Assembly: GCF_000341005.1 (NCBI RefSeq)
Contig: NZ_ANBD01000130.1
Location: 1-64,000, forward strand
DNA length: 64,000 nt
Direction of reading: 5' to 3'
From: Nocardiopsis alkaliphila YIM 80379
Lineage (GTDB): Bacteria > Actinomycetota > Actinomycetes > Streptosporangiales > Streptosporangiaceae
A model generated the notes under the pieces. The model was not told where the DNA came from. It did not search any database and saw only the letters and a program-made list of their open reading frames with translations. A program made the translations under genes and the position numbers. Position 1 is the first letter of the stretch. Every line of letters begins with the position of its first letter. Positions 1 to 7,907 of this stretch are shown piece after piece.

Positions 1-1
1 G

Positions 2-340
2 CTGGGCGCCGCGGGCTTCCCGCGCCGCTACGCCGACTACCTGGCCACTGACGGGTTCACCACGCTCAACCAGATCTCCTCGATCTCGTCGTTCGTGCTC
101 GCGGCCTCGACGCTCATCTTCTTCTGGAACATGTACGTCACCGCGAAGAAGGCGCCGATGGTCGGTGTCGACGACCCGTGGGGCTACGGCAACTCCCTGG
201 AGTGGGCCACGTCCTGCCCGCCACCGCGACACAACTTCACGTCGCTGCCGCGGATCCGGTCCGAGCGTCCGGCCTTCGACCTCAACCACCCGTACGCAGC
301 GGCCCCCGGTGCCGTCGCGGCCGGTGCCGAGAAGAAGTAG
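2..340 (+). CDS. ctaD: Cytochrome c oxidase subunit I, C-terminal part (cut by window edge)
   Basis: Partial gene; only the last 112 codons are inside the window. Subunit I of the aa3-type oxidase carries heme a, heme a3 and CuB and reduces oxygen to water. Visible are the end of the periplasmic loop (FPRRYADY), the last membrane helix (around [18 protein letters not shown]) and the actinobacterial cytoplasmic tail with [16 protein letters not shown], which is characteristic of CtaD. The catalytic histidines lie upstream of the window. It is followed after 12 bases by ctaF, as in other actinobacteria, so the two are very likely cotranscribed. The family call is secure despite truncation. Confidence 0.95.
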   Translation: MGAAGFPRRYADYLATDGFTTLNQISSISSFVLAASTLIFFWNMYVTAKKAPMVGVDDPWGYGNSLEWATSCPPPRHNFTSLPRIRSERPAFDLNHPYAAAPGAVAAGAEKK

Positions 341-352
341 GAGACTGCCCCT

Positions 353-778
353 ATGAAGATGCAGGCCTACCTGTTCATGGGCATCTCGACCTTCTTCGGT
401 CTGGTCGGTGCCCTGTACGTCTACTGGTCCTACCTGGAGACGGGCGAGGTCGAGTGGGTCGGTTCCACGGTCCTGATCATGGGCATCGGTTTCGGCTGGA
501 TGCTCGGTTACTGGCTCTGGCAGGCGGCTCGCCGTAGCGAGCACTTCCACGGTCTGCCGCCCGAGGAACGGCTGGACGGTGAGATCGCCGAGAACTCCGG
601 CGAGTACGGCTTCTACAGCCCGCACAGCTGGTGGCCGATGTTCGTCGCGCTGTCCATCGCCTTCACCGCGGTCGGTATCACGATCGGCTGGTGGATGGCG
701 TTCGTCGGTTTCCTCGCCATCATCCTCACCACGATCGGCTGGGTCTTCGAGTACTACCGCAAGGAGTTCCAGCACTGA
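353..778 (+). CDS. ctaF: Actinobacterial cytochrome c oxidase subunit IV (CtaF)
   Basis: 141-residue membrane protein of the actinobacteria-specific CtaF family, a structural subunit of the aa3 oxidase that is part of the bc1-aa3 supercomplex. Four hydrophobic helices are visible: residues about 3-26, 39-58 and a hairpin from about 95 to 137. The family-typical middle loop contains LPPEERLDGEIAENSGEYGFYSPHSWWP. The ATG is preceded by GGAG after the ctaD stop. No metal ligands are expected. The gene ends just before a strong hairpin terminator, so ctaF closes the operon. The partner genes ctaE and qcrCAB lie 12 kb downstream on the same strand. Confidence 0.95.
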   Translation: MKMQAYLFMGISTFFGLVGALYVYWSYLETGEVEWVGSTVLIMGIGFGWMLGYWLWQAARRSEHFHGLPPEERLDGEIAENSGEYGFYSPHSWWPMFVALSIAFTAVGITIGWWMAFVGFLAIILTTIGWVFEYYRKEFQH

Positions 779-846
779 GATCGCCCAGGGGACGCTCCGC
801 TCTTCGAGGGCAGAGGACGTCCCCGGGTAGAATCCGATGGTCATCA

Positions 847-899
847 CCCCGGTGGCCGGTGTCGGGTCCACAGGACCCGGTGTCGGTCACCGGGGTTTT
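847..899 (+). terminator. Intrinsic terminator of the ctaD-ctaF operon
   Basis: An 11-bp GC-rich stem (847-857 with 885-895, one G-T pair) with a large structured loop is followed directly by TTTT. It sits about 70 bases after the ctaF stop, before the next gene on the same strand. Confidence 0.8.
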
Positions 900-971
900 C
901 CCTTAGCGTGACCCGAGGGTCCGGGTACCCCGGTTCATCCCCACCACGTCGGACCGATCTTGGAGATCCGT

Positions 972-2258
972 GTGAAGAGACGAGTCCACCCGCGAACGTT
1001 CGCTCTGGCGGCGCTCGTCCTGCTCACCGCCTGTACCCCCGGAGGCGATGGCGATCCCGCTTCTCCGCGGGTAGAGGACTCCGAGCCGGAGGTCTCCGGA
1101 CCCTTGATCACCATCACCCCCGAATCCGGGGCCACCGAGGTGGCTCCCAACGTCCCGGTGCGGGTCGAGGTCGACGAGGGCACCATCACCGATGTGCGCA
1201 TCGATCAGGAGGTCGCTTCCGGCGACGGGGATGGGCAGAGCGGACCCTTCTTCGAACAGACCGGCACCTTCAGTGAGGCCGGTGACGCCTGGAGCAGTGA
1301 CTGGAACCTATGGCCCGGAGCCGATGTCACCGTCACCGCCACGGCCACCGATCCCGAGGGTGAGGAGACCGAGGCCGTTTCGGAGTTCAGCACCCTGGAG
1401 GCGGTCCCGGGGCGGCGTCTCGAACTGGTCTCCAACTTCCCCACGTCCGGACAGACCGTCGGTGTCGGTATGCCGGTGATCGTCAACTTCGACCTACCGG
1501 TGACCAACAAGGAACAGGTGGAGAACTCCATCGAAGTCACCGCGGAGGAGGTGACCGAGGGGGCCTGGAACTGGGTCACCGACGAGATGGCCGTCTTCCG
1601 GCCCAAGGAGTATTGGGAGCCCCACCAGCGGATCAGCGTGGACCTGCGCTTGGCCGGGGTGGAGGCCTCCGAAGGTGTCTACGGGGTGAAGGACCACCGC
1701 ATCGAATTCGAGGTCGGCCGCGAGATGGTCTCCACGATGCACGTGCCCGACCACGAGATGGAGGTGACGGTGGACGGCGAGACCGTCCGTACCATCCCGG
1801 TCAGCAATGGCGCCGCGGAGGAGCGTTTCAACACCACCACCTCCGGGGTCCACCTCACCATGGAGAAGTACGAGTCCCTGGTGATGGACTCCGCCACCGT
1901 GGGCATCGACGAGGGGGAACCGGGCTACTACCGGTTGGACGTGGACTGGGCCGTGCGCACCTCCAATAGTGGCGAGTTCACCCACGCGGCCCCCTGGAAC
2001 TCGGACAACCTGGGTCGTGCCGACACCTCCAACGGCTGCACCAACATGTCCGTGGAGGACGCCCGCTGGTTCCATGACCAGGCGCTGATGGGCGACATCC
2101 TGGAGACCACCGGCACCGATCGGGAGCTGGAGTGGGACAACGGCTGGGGTTACTACCAGCGCTCCTGGCAGGAGTGGCTGGCCCACAGCGCCACCGGGGA
2201 GCCCCAGATCACCGATGGTTCCGGAACCCCCGGGTCCGTTCACGGCGAAGGGTCGTAG
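972..2258 (+). CDS. L,D-transpeptidase lipoprotein (Ig-like domain + YkuD domain)
   Basis: Exported enzyme predicted to make 3-3 cross-links in peptidoglycan. From GTG 972 it has 428 residues. That start has GGAG six bases upstream; an in-frame TTG at 960 is less likely. The N-terminus is a lipoprotein signal (MKRR..., hydrophobic stretch, lipobox LTAC at about residues 17-20). An Ig-like domain from about 45 to 160 and the catalytic YkuD region in the last 200 residues follow, as in LdtMt2-type proteins. The active-site region reads FTHAAPW ... SNGCTNMS; the Cys is the nucleophile. The residue before Gly-Cys is Asn rather than the more common His. The gene stands alone and converges on a mannosyltransferase gene 22 bases away. 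Confidence 0.9.
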   Translation: MKRRVHPRTFALAALVLLTACTPGGDGDPASPRVEDSEPEVSGPLITITPESGATEVAPNVPVRVEVDEGTITDVRIDQEVASGDGDGQSGPFFEQTGTFSEAGDAWSSDWNLWPGADVTVTATATDPEGEETEAVSEFSTLEAVPGRRLELVSNFPTSGQTVGVGMPVIVNFDLPVTNKEQVENSIEVTAEEVTEGAWNWVTDEMAVFRPKEYWEPHQRISVDLRLAGVEASEGVYGVKDHRIEFEVGREMVSTMHVPDHEMEVTVDGETVRTIPVSNGAAEERFNTTTSGVHLTMEKYESLVMDSATVGIDEGEPGYYRLDVDWAVRTSNSGEFTHAAPWNSDNLGRADTSNGCTNMSVEDARWFHDQALMGDILETTGTDRELEWDNGWGYYQRSWQEWLAHSATGEPQITDGSGTPGSVHGEGS

Positions 2259-2280
2259 GGGACGGAGACGAGGAGGTGGG

Positions 2281-3414
2281 TCAGGAGCCGCCCAGAAGGC
2301 CGTCCAGACGTTCGAGTGTCCGGTCCCATGTCCATTCCCGACTCACCCATTCCCGGCCGCGTGCACCCATCACAGCGGCGCGCTCGGGGTCCTTCAGGAG
2401 TCGGATGAGGGCGCGGGCGGTCGGCCCCGGTATCGAACCGTCCACCACGTGTCCGGTCTCGCCCTCCAAGACCGCGTCCGGGGCGCCGCCCGAGGCACCG
2501 GCCACCACGGGGAGACCGCTGGCCGAGGCCTCCAGGTAGACCATCCCCAGGCCCTCCACGTCCATACCACTCCGCCGGGTCCGGCAGGGCATGGCGAACA
2601 CGTCGCCCGCGTCGTAGTGGGCGGGCAGTTCCTCCGCCGGGACCGGTCCGGTGAAGCGCACCGAGTCCGATCCCGCGGCGGCGGAGCGGAGCCGGGACGC
2701 GTACGGACCGTCCCCCACCAGTAGCAGGATCGCGTCGGGTACGTCCGCCAGGACCCGGGGCCAGGCCCGGATCAGGATGTCCTGGCCCTTGCGCGGCACC
2801 ATGCGCGACACACAGACCACCACCGGCCGATCCCCCAGCCCCAGACGCTCGCGCACCTCCTCGCCGCCGTTGCCGGGGCGGAACCGGTCGGTGTCCACTC
2901 CGGGGGCCAGACGCCGCATTCGTGACGTGGCCGTGGGGGATAGGGAGCGAGACAGTCGGCGGCGGGTGTATTCACCCAGGTAGGTGACGGTGTCCACGTT
3001 CTCGCCGATCCGGTGCAACGTCGCGGAGGCCCCTGGCAGGACCGTCCACCCGCTCTCGTGTCCATGGGTGATCGCGACCTGGCGGCGCACTAAGGGGCGT
3101 AGTCGCTCGGCGGCCAGCCCCAACGGGGCGGCCGCGCCGTACAACACCGAGTCGCACTCCTCCAGTTCGGCGATGACCCGCGCCCGCCGCACCACCCGAG
3201 GCGTGGGCAGTAGCACCTTGGCGGCGTCCCGCACGATGGGGAAGGGCTGACGCAGGTCGAAGTGGGGATCGGCGGCCTGGTCGGCCACGCCGGGGGAGGA
3301 GGAGTAGACCACGACCGAACCCGCGGGGCGACGCAGGGCGAGTTCGTGCACGAAGGACTCGATACCGCCCGCACGGGGCGGGAAGTCGTTGGTGATGATC
3401 AGGGTTCGCGACAC
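2281..3414 (-). CDS. pimB: GT4 mannosyltransferase, PimB'-like
   Basis: 377-residue GT-B fold glycosyltransferase. The N-terminus TLIITNDFPPRAGGIESFV and the pattern GAAAPLGLAAERLR match PimB' (Rv2188c), which transfers the second mannose onto phosphatidylinositol mono-mannoside using GDP-mannose. Donor-site features are visible: SRMVPRKGQD at about 205-214 and the family ending E-A-S-A-S-G-LPVVAGASGGAPD near 300. The start is GTG. The -10-like TAGACT (3422-3427) lies seven bases upstream of it and no Shine-Dalgarno is seen, so the message may be leaderless. The neighbouring NlpC/P60 gene matches the Rv2188c-Rv2190c arrangement. The exact lipid acceptor is inferred from homology. Confidence 0.85.
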   Translation of the reverse strand: MSRTLIITNDFPPRAGGIESFVHELALRRPAGSVVVYSSSPGVADQAADPHFDLRQPFPIVRDAAKVLLPTPRVVRRARVIAELEECDSVLYGAAAPLGLAAERLRPLVRRQVAITHGHESGWTVLPGASATLHRIGENVDTVTYLGEYTRRRLSRSLSPTATSRMRRLAPGVDTDRFRPGNGGEEVRERLGLGDRPVVVCVSRMVPRKGQDILIRAWPRVLADVPDAILLLVGDGPYASRLRSAAAGSDSVRFTGPVPAEELPAHYDAGDVFAMPCRTRRSGMDVEGLGMVYLEASASGLPVVAGASGGAPDAVLEGETGHVVDGSIPGPTARALIRLLKDPERAAVMGARGREWVSREWTWDRTLERLDGLLGGS

Positions 3415-3439
3415 GTCAGCGAGTCTAGGGGCGCGAAGA

Positions 3440-3466
3440 GGGCCCGTGGTCGTTCACCACGGGCCC
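3440..3466 (-). terminator. Terminator of the NlpC/P60 gene ending at 3482
   Basis: Perfect 11-bp stem (3440-3450 with 3456-3466) and a five-base loop, 16 bases beyond the stop codon on the minus strand. It also lies in the promoter-proximal region of pimB. Confidence 0.8.
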
Positions 3467-3481
3467 AGGGGTCTTACCAGG

Positions 3482-4507
3482 CTACGGCCGCACGGCGGCG
3501 ACGAAGTTGGCCCGGTAGTAGTCGTTGAGGGTCACCGTGCCGATCGGGCGGGACGAGGTGGAGGCGTGCACCATCACGTTGTCGCCCGCGTACAGGCCCA
3601 CGTGGCTGGGGCTGGCGCCGTAGAAGAACATCAGGTCGCCGGGCTGCATGTTCTCCCAGGAGACCCGCTGGCCAGCGTTGATCTGATCGTAGGTGGTGCG
3701 CGGCAGGCTCACCCCGGCGGCGCGCCAGGCGGCCTGGGTCAGGCCGGAGCAGTCGTAGCCGTTGGGACCGGTACCGCCCCAGATGTAGGGCTTGCCGATC
3801 TGCGCGTAGGCGAAGTCCAACGCGACCCGGGCGTTTCCGGAGGCCGGGCCGGTGTAACTGGCGCCCCCACCGGAGCCGCCGCCACCGCCGGTGTCGGTGC
3901 TGACGTTCTCGGTGGCCACGGCCTGTTCCTCGGCGGTGAGCTCGGAGAGCAGTTCCTCTTGCTCCGCGATGGCCGCCTCGGCCTCCTCGGTCGCCTCCTC
4001 GGCCTCGGCCAGGGCCTCGGCGGCGCTCTCCTCGGTGGCCTCGACCTCGGCCCGCAGGGACTCCAGGTGCTCCAGTTCTTCGAGGTACTGGTCCAGGCCG
4101 GCCCGCTGCTGGTCGGAGAGGTAGGTCAGGTCGGCCTGGTGTTCCAGGGCCTCTTCGGGGCCGGTGGCGCCGATCAGTTGGGTGGGGGAGGTCAGGTCCA
4201 CGCCGGTGTAGGCGGCGTTGGCGAGGCTGCGCACACCGCTGCTCAGCTCCTCGACGACCTCCTCGGCCTCCTCGATGTCCTCGAGCAGGGTCTCCAACTT
4301 CTCCTCGGCGGCCTCGTGGGTCTCCTTGGCCTCGTTGTAGGTCGCGTTGAGTTCGATGAACTCCTCTTCGAGGCGCTCGATCTCCTCCCGGACCTCATCG
4401 GCGGTCGGCTCGGCGTGGGCCACGGCGCTGGGAAACAGGAAGGCGCCGAGGCAGATCGAGGCGATGACGGCCGCGCGACGGCCGGGGGCACCACGGAATG
4501 CGGACAC
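3482..4507 (-). CDS. Secreted NlpC/P60 peptidoglycan endopeptidase with N-terminal coiled coil
   Basis: 341-residue exported hydrolase, resembling Rv2190c/RipC, expected to cut the D-Glu-mDAP bond in stem peptides. It has a signal peptide (residues 1-32, ending AVAHAEPTA), a long Glu/Ala-rich coiled coil (about 33-200), a Gly-rich linker (TGGGGGSGGG) and a C-terminal NlpC/P60 domain (about 225-341). The catalytic Cys is in YDCSGLTQ and the His in PSHVGLYAG, with a second conserved His near MVHAS. GTG start; GAAAGG lies about eight bases upstream. A long hairpin (4524-4553) sits just upstream in the leader. It is a tandem paralogue of the gene at 4837-5829. Self-regulation by the coiled coil, as in RipC, is inference. 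Confidence 0.93.
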   Translation of the reverse strand: MSAFRGAPGRRAAVIASICLGAFLFPSAVAHAEPTADEVREEIERLEEEFIELNATYNEAKETHEAAEEKLETLLEDIEEAEEVVEELSSGVRSLANAAYTGVDLTSPTQLIGATGPEEALEHQADLTYLSDQQRAGLDQYLEELEHLESLRAEVEATEESAAEALAEAEEATEEAEAAIAEQEELLSELTAEEQAVATENVSTDTGGGGGSGGGASYTGPASGNARVALDFAYAQIGKPYIWGGTGPNGYDCSGLTQAAWRAAGVSLPRTTYDQINAGQRVSWENMQPGDLMFFYGASPSHVGLYAGDNVMVHASTSSRPIGTVTLNDYYRANFVAAVRP

Positions 4508-4836
4508 TGGCTACACCTTTCTCCCCTTGCCCCGAATGGTTCGGGTTCAAGGGAGTGCGCCGGGCGGGCCAGGGTCGACGGGGACGACCGAAAGGCATCA
4601 AGGAGGCGCCCGACCCGGGCGTGGCCGTCACCGACGGGGTTCGGTGAAGAGGAGCGACCACGCTCAGCGATGAACACTAGTGCATTTCTTGGGTCGCGCT
4701 CAACTGTTTCGTGACGTTCCGGCGCAAGGATTGGCCTGTCCGAAACCCCGTTATCGCCGAACCTTGGGGTGGTGGTCGGGAAACGACGAGGCCGTCGCCT
4801 CGGAAAGGACGACGGCCTCGGTGGACATGGGGTGCG
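4508..4836. other. Intergenic region between the two NlpC/P60 genes
   Basis: No coding sequence is convincing. It holds a two-part hairpin close to the downstream gene's ribosome binding site (4524-4529 with 4548-4553 and 4531-4536 with 4540-4545) and the terminator of the upstream NlpC/P60 gene (4787-4820). The conserved GGGGAACC/GGGGUGAAUC blocks of the c-di-AMP riboswitch that precedes some actinobacterial cell-wall hydrolase genes were not found. Confidence 0.6.
4787..4820 (-). terminator. Terminator of the second NlpC/P60 gene
   Basis: Perfect 11-bp stem (4787-4797 with 4810-4820) with a 12-base loop, 17 bases beyond the stop of the gene ending at 4837 on the minus strand. Confidence 0.75.
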
Positions 4837-5829
4837 TTACAGGCGCACGGCGAACTCGAACTGGCCGGCCCAATAGGCGGCCAGTCCTACGACCTCGATG
4901 TTACGGCCGGTGCGCGGAGCGTGCACCATCTGCCCGTTGCCCGCGTACAGGCCGTTGTGGCCCTGACCGGAGAAGAACATGATGTCGCCCGGCTGGAGCG
5001 CGCTCATGTCGTAGATACGGGTGCCGAGGTTGGCCTGGGCGTAGGTGGTGCGGGGCAGGTCCACACCGGCGGCGCGCCACGAGGCCTGGACCAGGCCGGA
5101 GCAGTCGTAGCCGTTGGGACCGGTGCCGCCATAGACGTAGGGCAGACCGACCTTGGAGTAGGCGAAGTCCAATGCGCTCGAAGCGCTTCCGCTACCCGCG
5201 TGGGATTGACCGGCGCTGTCATCGGCACCCTCGGTGGAGGCGTCGGCGTCGGGGAACTGGGCCAGGAGCTCCTGTTGTTCCTCGATGGCGCTCTCCACCT
5301 CCTCCTTGGTCTCCTCGGCCTCCTCCAGAGCCTCTTCGGCGTCCTCCAGGGCCGCCTCGGCCTCGTCCTTGAGCGCGAACAGACGCTCGGAGGAGTCACC
5401 GAAGTCGTCCAGCTGGGCCTGCTGGGCCTCCGACAGGTAGTTCAGGTCGGCGTTCTGCTCCAGCAGGGCCTCGGGGCCCTCGGAGGTGAGGATGTTGGTG
5501 GTGGAGTTGAGCTCGCCGCCCTGGTAGGTGGCGTTGGCGAACTGCTGGACCTGCTCGCGCAGCTCGTCGTAACGCTCCTGTTCGTCACCGACCTGTTCAT
5601 CGAGTTCGTCGTAGGCCGCCTTGGCCGTCTCGTAGTCCTCCTCGGCCTGGTTGAAGGACTCGACGGCCTCGGAGGCCTCCTGGTTCAACTCCTCGATGCG
5701 GTCCTCGACCTCGTCCTGGGTCGGCTCCGCATGGGCGATGCCGGGGCCGATGAAGGTGCCGGCGGCGACCACACCGAGACCGGTCGTAGCGATTCGGCGA
5801 GCCGTACGCCGACCACCGGAATTCTTCAT
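4837..5829 (-). CDS. Secreted NlpC/P60 peptidoglycan endopeptidase (paralogue)
   Basis: 330 residues from ATG 5829. The reading frame stays open to 6027, but the AAGGAG 11 bases upstream and the signal peptide beginning MKNSGGRRTARR support the internal ATG. The signal peptide ends GIAHAEPTQ. An acidic coiled coil (about 35-205) and a Ser/Gly linker precede the C-terminal NlpC/P60 domain: catalytic Cys in YDCSGLVQ, His in GHNGLYAG, downstream MVHAP. It shares architecture and spacing with the gene at 3482-4507, so a local duplication is likely. Predicted role: trimming of peptidoglycan stem peptides during growth or division. Both copies keep the catalytic Cys and His. Confidence 0.93.
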   Translation of the reverse strand: MKNSGGRRTARRIATTGLGVVAAGTFIGPGIAHAEPTQDEVEDRIEELNQEASEAVESFNQAEEDYETAKAAYDELDEQVGDEQERYDELREQVQQFANATYQGGELNSTTNILTSEGPEALLEQNADLNYLSEAQQAQLDDFGDSSERLFALKDEAEAALEDAEEALEEAEETKEEVESAIEEQQELLAQFPDADASTEGADDSAGQSHAGSGSASSALDFAYSKVGLPYVYGGTGPNGYDCSGLVQASWRAAGVDLPRTTYAQANLGTRIYDMSALQPGDIMFFSGQGHNGLYAGNGQMVHAPRTGRNIEVVGLAAYWAGQFEFAVRL

Positions 5830-6018
5830 GGCGGTCCACGCTCCTTGAGTCTGGGAAGTCCGCAGGGGTATCTGGGAGACGAAAGTCAGGGGTGGCCCGT
5901 CGCCGGGCTCGGGGTGGAGCACGAGTGCGCGGGTCTTCGCCGGGGTGGGCAGGCGCAAGGGTGGCCTTCTATCCGACGAAGCACTCAGCTTCGGGAAGAA
6001 CTTAGCGGACCGTCCTTC

Positions 6019-6038
6019 CCCTCTCAACCACGAGAGGG
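6019..6038 (-). terminator. Possible terminator of the NYN-domain gene
   Basis: 7-bp stem (6019-6025 with 6032-6038). A second 6-bp inverted repeat, GTGACC-GT-GGTCAC (6061-6074), is closer to the stop codon at 6088. Either could end the minus-strand transcript; neither has a good T-run on that strand. Confidence 0.4.
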
Positions 6039-6087
6039 CTCCCCACCACCGGGCGTGCGGGTGACCGTGGTCACGTTTTCGGTGTCC

Positions 6088-7491
6088 TCAGTCCAGTCGT
6101 CGCAGGAAGACGGGGGAGGGCACCGCCCTTGCGCCGCAACGACGCACCGCCTGAACGATCTCTTTGTCCGAGGTCACGACCGCGATCGGTCGGCCCGGGG
6201 GCTCGGCCCGCACCAGTCGGATGATCAATTCGTCGGCGGTCTCTCCCGGGGCGCTGAACAACAGCCGGACCCGACGGCTGGGCGGCACCGGGGGAGTGTC
6301 GACGTCGGCGCCGTCGAACACGCAGGTGATCTCGGCCTTGGTCCGACTGGCCAGACCTTCCAGGGAGGCCAACAGCCGATTGCGCTGGTCGATCAGGGGC
6401 ATGGTCCCGTAACCGGTCTTGGTGACGTTGTAACCGTCCACCAGAAGGTGTACCCGCGGCACGGTCAGCAGGTGCGCCAGCAGGCCCGGGTCGTCGTCGG
6501 GCAGACCACCGAGCGGCGCCCGACGCAGTTCCTCCCGGGCTTCGGCGACCAGATCCGCGGGACTGTCCAGACCGGTGGGCAGGGCCAGTTCCCGGCGCAG
6601 TCCGTGCGAGGCCTCGACCAACACGTCCAGCAGGACCCGTAGCCGCGCCTCGTCGGCGTTGCGTCCGCTACGAACGGCTCGGCGGGCGTTCTCCACCTGG
6701 GCTTGGGCATCGGCCAATCGCGAGCGCAGCCGCCGGTTCTCCAGCTCGAGACCGTGCGCCCGGCCCTCGGCCTCACCGCACAGATCTCGGGACTCGGTCA
6801 GGACCTGCTCCGCTTGCGTGTTGGCCGCCTTGGCGCGCTGACGCTCGTGGTGCACCTTGCGGCGCAGCTCGGCGATCTCGTTGCGCTGTTCACCGATCTG
6901 GGCACGCAAGCGCGCCAGTTCCGTGTCGTGGTCACGGCGGACCTCCAGCAGTTCCCGACGCGCCTCCTCCAGGGCCTCGGCCACCTCGTCCACCTCTTTG
7001 GCGCTGTGCCGACGCTCCAGTTCCAGGTGGATGTCCTCGATGATCCGTGACCAGCCTTCGGGGCGCAGCAGGTAGGCGACCGCCGCCACCGCCACCGGGT
7101 CGGCGGCGGGGGGAACGACGCCCGCGCGTACGCCCTCGGCGACCTCGGGCCAGACCTGTTCGACCCGGGCGGCGACCCGGCCACGAAAGTCCGCGTCGCT
7201 CTCCAACCGGGCGGCGATCTGCGGCCCCGCCAACTTGGCGCGGCGGCGCGGCTCGAACTTGGCCACCCTACGCAGCGACGGCGGCAGATCGGACGGACGC
7301 ATCCCCCCCAAGACGTCGGAGCCGTACTCCACCACCCGTAGGCGTACCGATTCGGGAAGCGGACGCACCAGCCCTTCCGCGTCGTCAGCGGGCTCGGCCT
7401 GGTCGCCGTCACCGGATTCGACCGGTTCGTCCTCGGCCGGTGCGAGCCGGTCGCCTTCGGGGGGATCCTCCGAGTCCGGCCGGGCGCTCAT
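6088..7491 (-). CDS. Coiled-coil protein with C-terminal NYN (YacP-like) nuclease domain
   Basis: 467 residues from ATG 7491, whose ATGA overlaps the stop of the upstream zinc-ribbon gene, indicating translational coupling; the open frame beyond it is not used. The N-terminal 60 residues are acidic and low-complexity. A conserved helical domain (about 60-180) and a long coiled coil (about 180-310) follow. The C-terminal 170 residues form a YacP-like NYN domain: VHLLVDGYNVTKTGYG (metal-binding Asp), ITCVFDGADVD and AVVTSDKEIVQAVRRCGA. NYN domains are PIN-like endoribonucleases; YacP (Rae1) cuts mRNA on the ribosome. Substrate here is unknown. The DEDDh/GIY-YIG gene diverges from this operon. 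Confidence 0.8.
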   Translation of the reverse strand: MSARPDSEDPPEGDRLAPAEDEPVESGDGDQAEPADDAEGLVRPLPESVRLRVVEYGSDVLGGMRPSDLPPSLRRVAKFEPRRRAKLAGPQIAARLESDADFRGRVAARVEQVWPEVAEGVRAGVVPPAADPVAVAAVAYLLRPEGWSRIIEDIHLELERRHSAKEVDEVAEALEEARRELLEVRRDHDTELARLRAQIGEQRNEIAELRRKVHHERQRAKAANTQAEQVLTESRDLCGEAEGRAHGLELENRRLRSRLADAQAQVENARRAVRSGRNADEARLRVLLDVLVEASHGLRRELALPTGLDSPADLVAEAREELRRAPLGGLPDDDPGLLAHLLTVPRVHLLVDGYNVTKTGYGTMPLIDQRNRLLASLEGLASRTKAEITCVFDGADVDTPPVPPSRRVRLLFSAPGETADELIIRLVRAEPPGRPIAVVTSDKEIVQAVRRCGARAVPSPVFLRRLD

Positions 7492-7769
7492 GAGCGACCC
7501 GTCGAGCTCTCCGCCGAAGTGTCGGAGACCGACCGTTCGGCGTCGGGACGGGGGACGATCTCCACGCTGTCGGTGGCACCGCACCACCGACACTTGACCC
7601 GCTCGATCGTCTCCGAGAGCACGGTGCGCTCCTCCACGGCGCCGACACCGGACAGTTCCTGGTGCACGTAGTCCTGGGAGCGGAGCGTGCGGGTCACGTC
7701 GAACCGTGTGAGGTTGCCGCACCCGGTGCACCGCCACCGCTCACTGTCACTCGGCATCGCGATCCCCAC
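7488..7769 (-). CDS. Small zinc-ribbon protein, conserved in actinobacteria
   Basis: 93 residues from GTG 7769, which has AGGAGG four bases upstream; an ATG at 7757 is the alternative. Two CxxC pairs, RWRCTGCGNLTRFDV near the N-terminus and VKCRWCGA near residue 64, could bind one zinc. The region between them (TLRSQDYVHQELSG) and the acidic/serine-rich tail have no recognised motif. It overlaps the NYN-domain gene by four bases, so the two products probably act together, perhaps in nucleic-acid binding. No function is established that I can name. Confidence 0.75.
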   Translation of the reverse strand: MGIAMPSDSERWRCTGCGNLTRFDVTRTLRSQDYVHQELSGVGAVEERTVLSETIERVKCRWCGATDSVEIVPRPDAERSVSDTSAESSTGRS

Positions 7770-7907
7770 GGTTCCTCCTCGTTGTCGTCGTCGGGTCCCC
7801 GCGTCTTTGGCCGCGTGATCACCCGGGTCATCCATATCTTTCCATGTCGGATGGGACGAACGTGCTCCCGGAAGGATTCGGTCACCACCTCGGACTACCC
7901 TGACCGG

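Noticed and set aside
4508-4786. c-di-AMP (ydaO) riboswitch upstream of the NlpC/P60 gene
   Set aside because: Expected from other actinobacteria, but the conserved GGGGAACC and GGGGUGAAUC blocks are not present in either NlpC/P60 leader.
4711-6642. 643-codon plus-strand frame over NlpC/P60 and NYN genes
   Set aside because: Antisense shadow of well-supported exported and NYN-domain proteins; hydrophobic runs come from complementing the Glu/Ala coiled coil.
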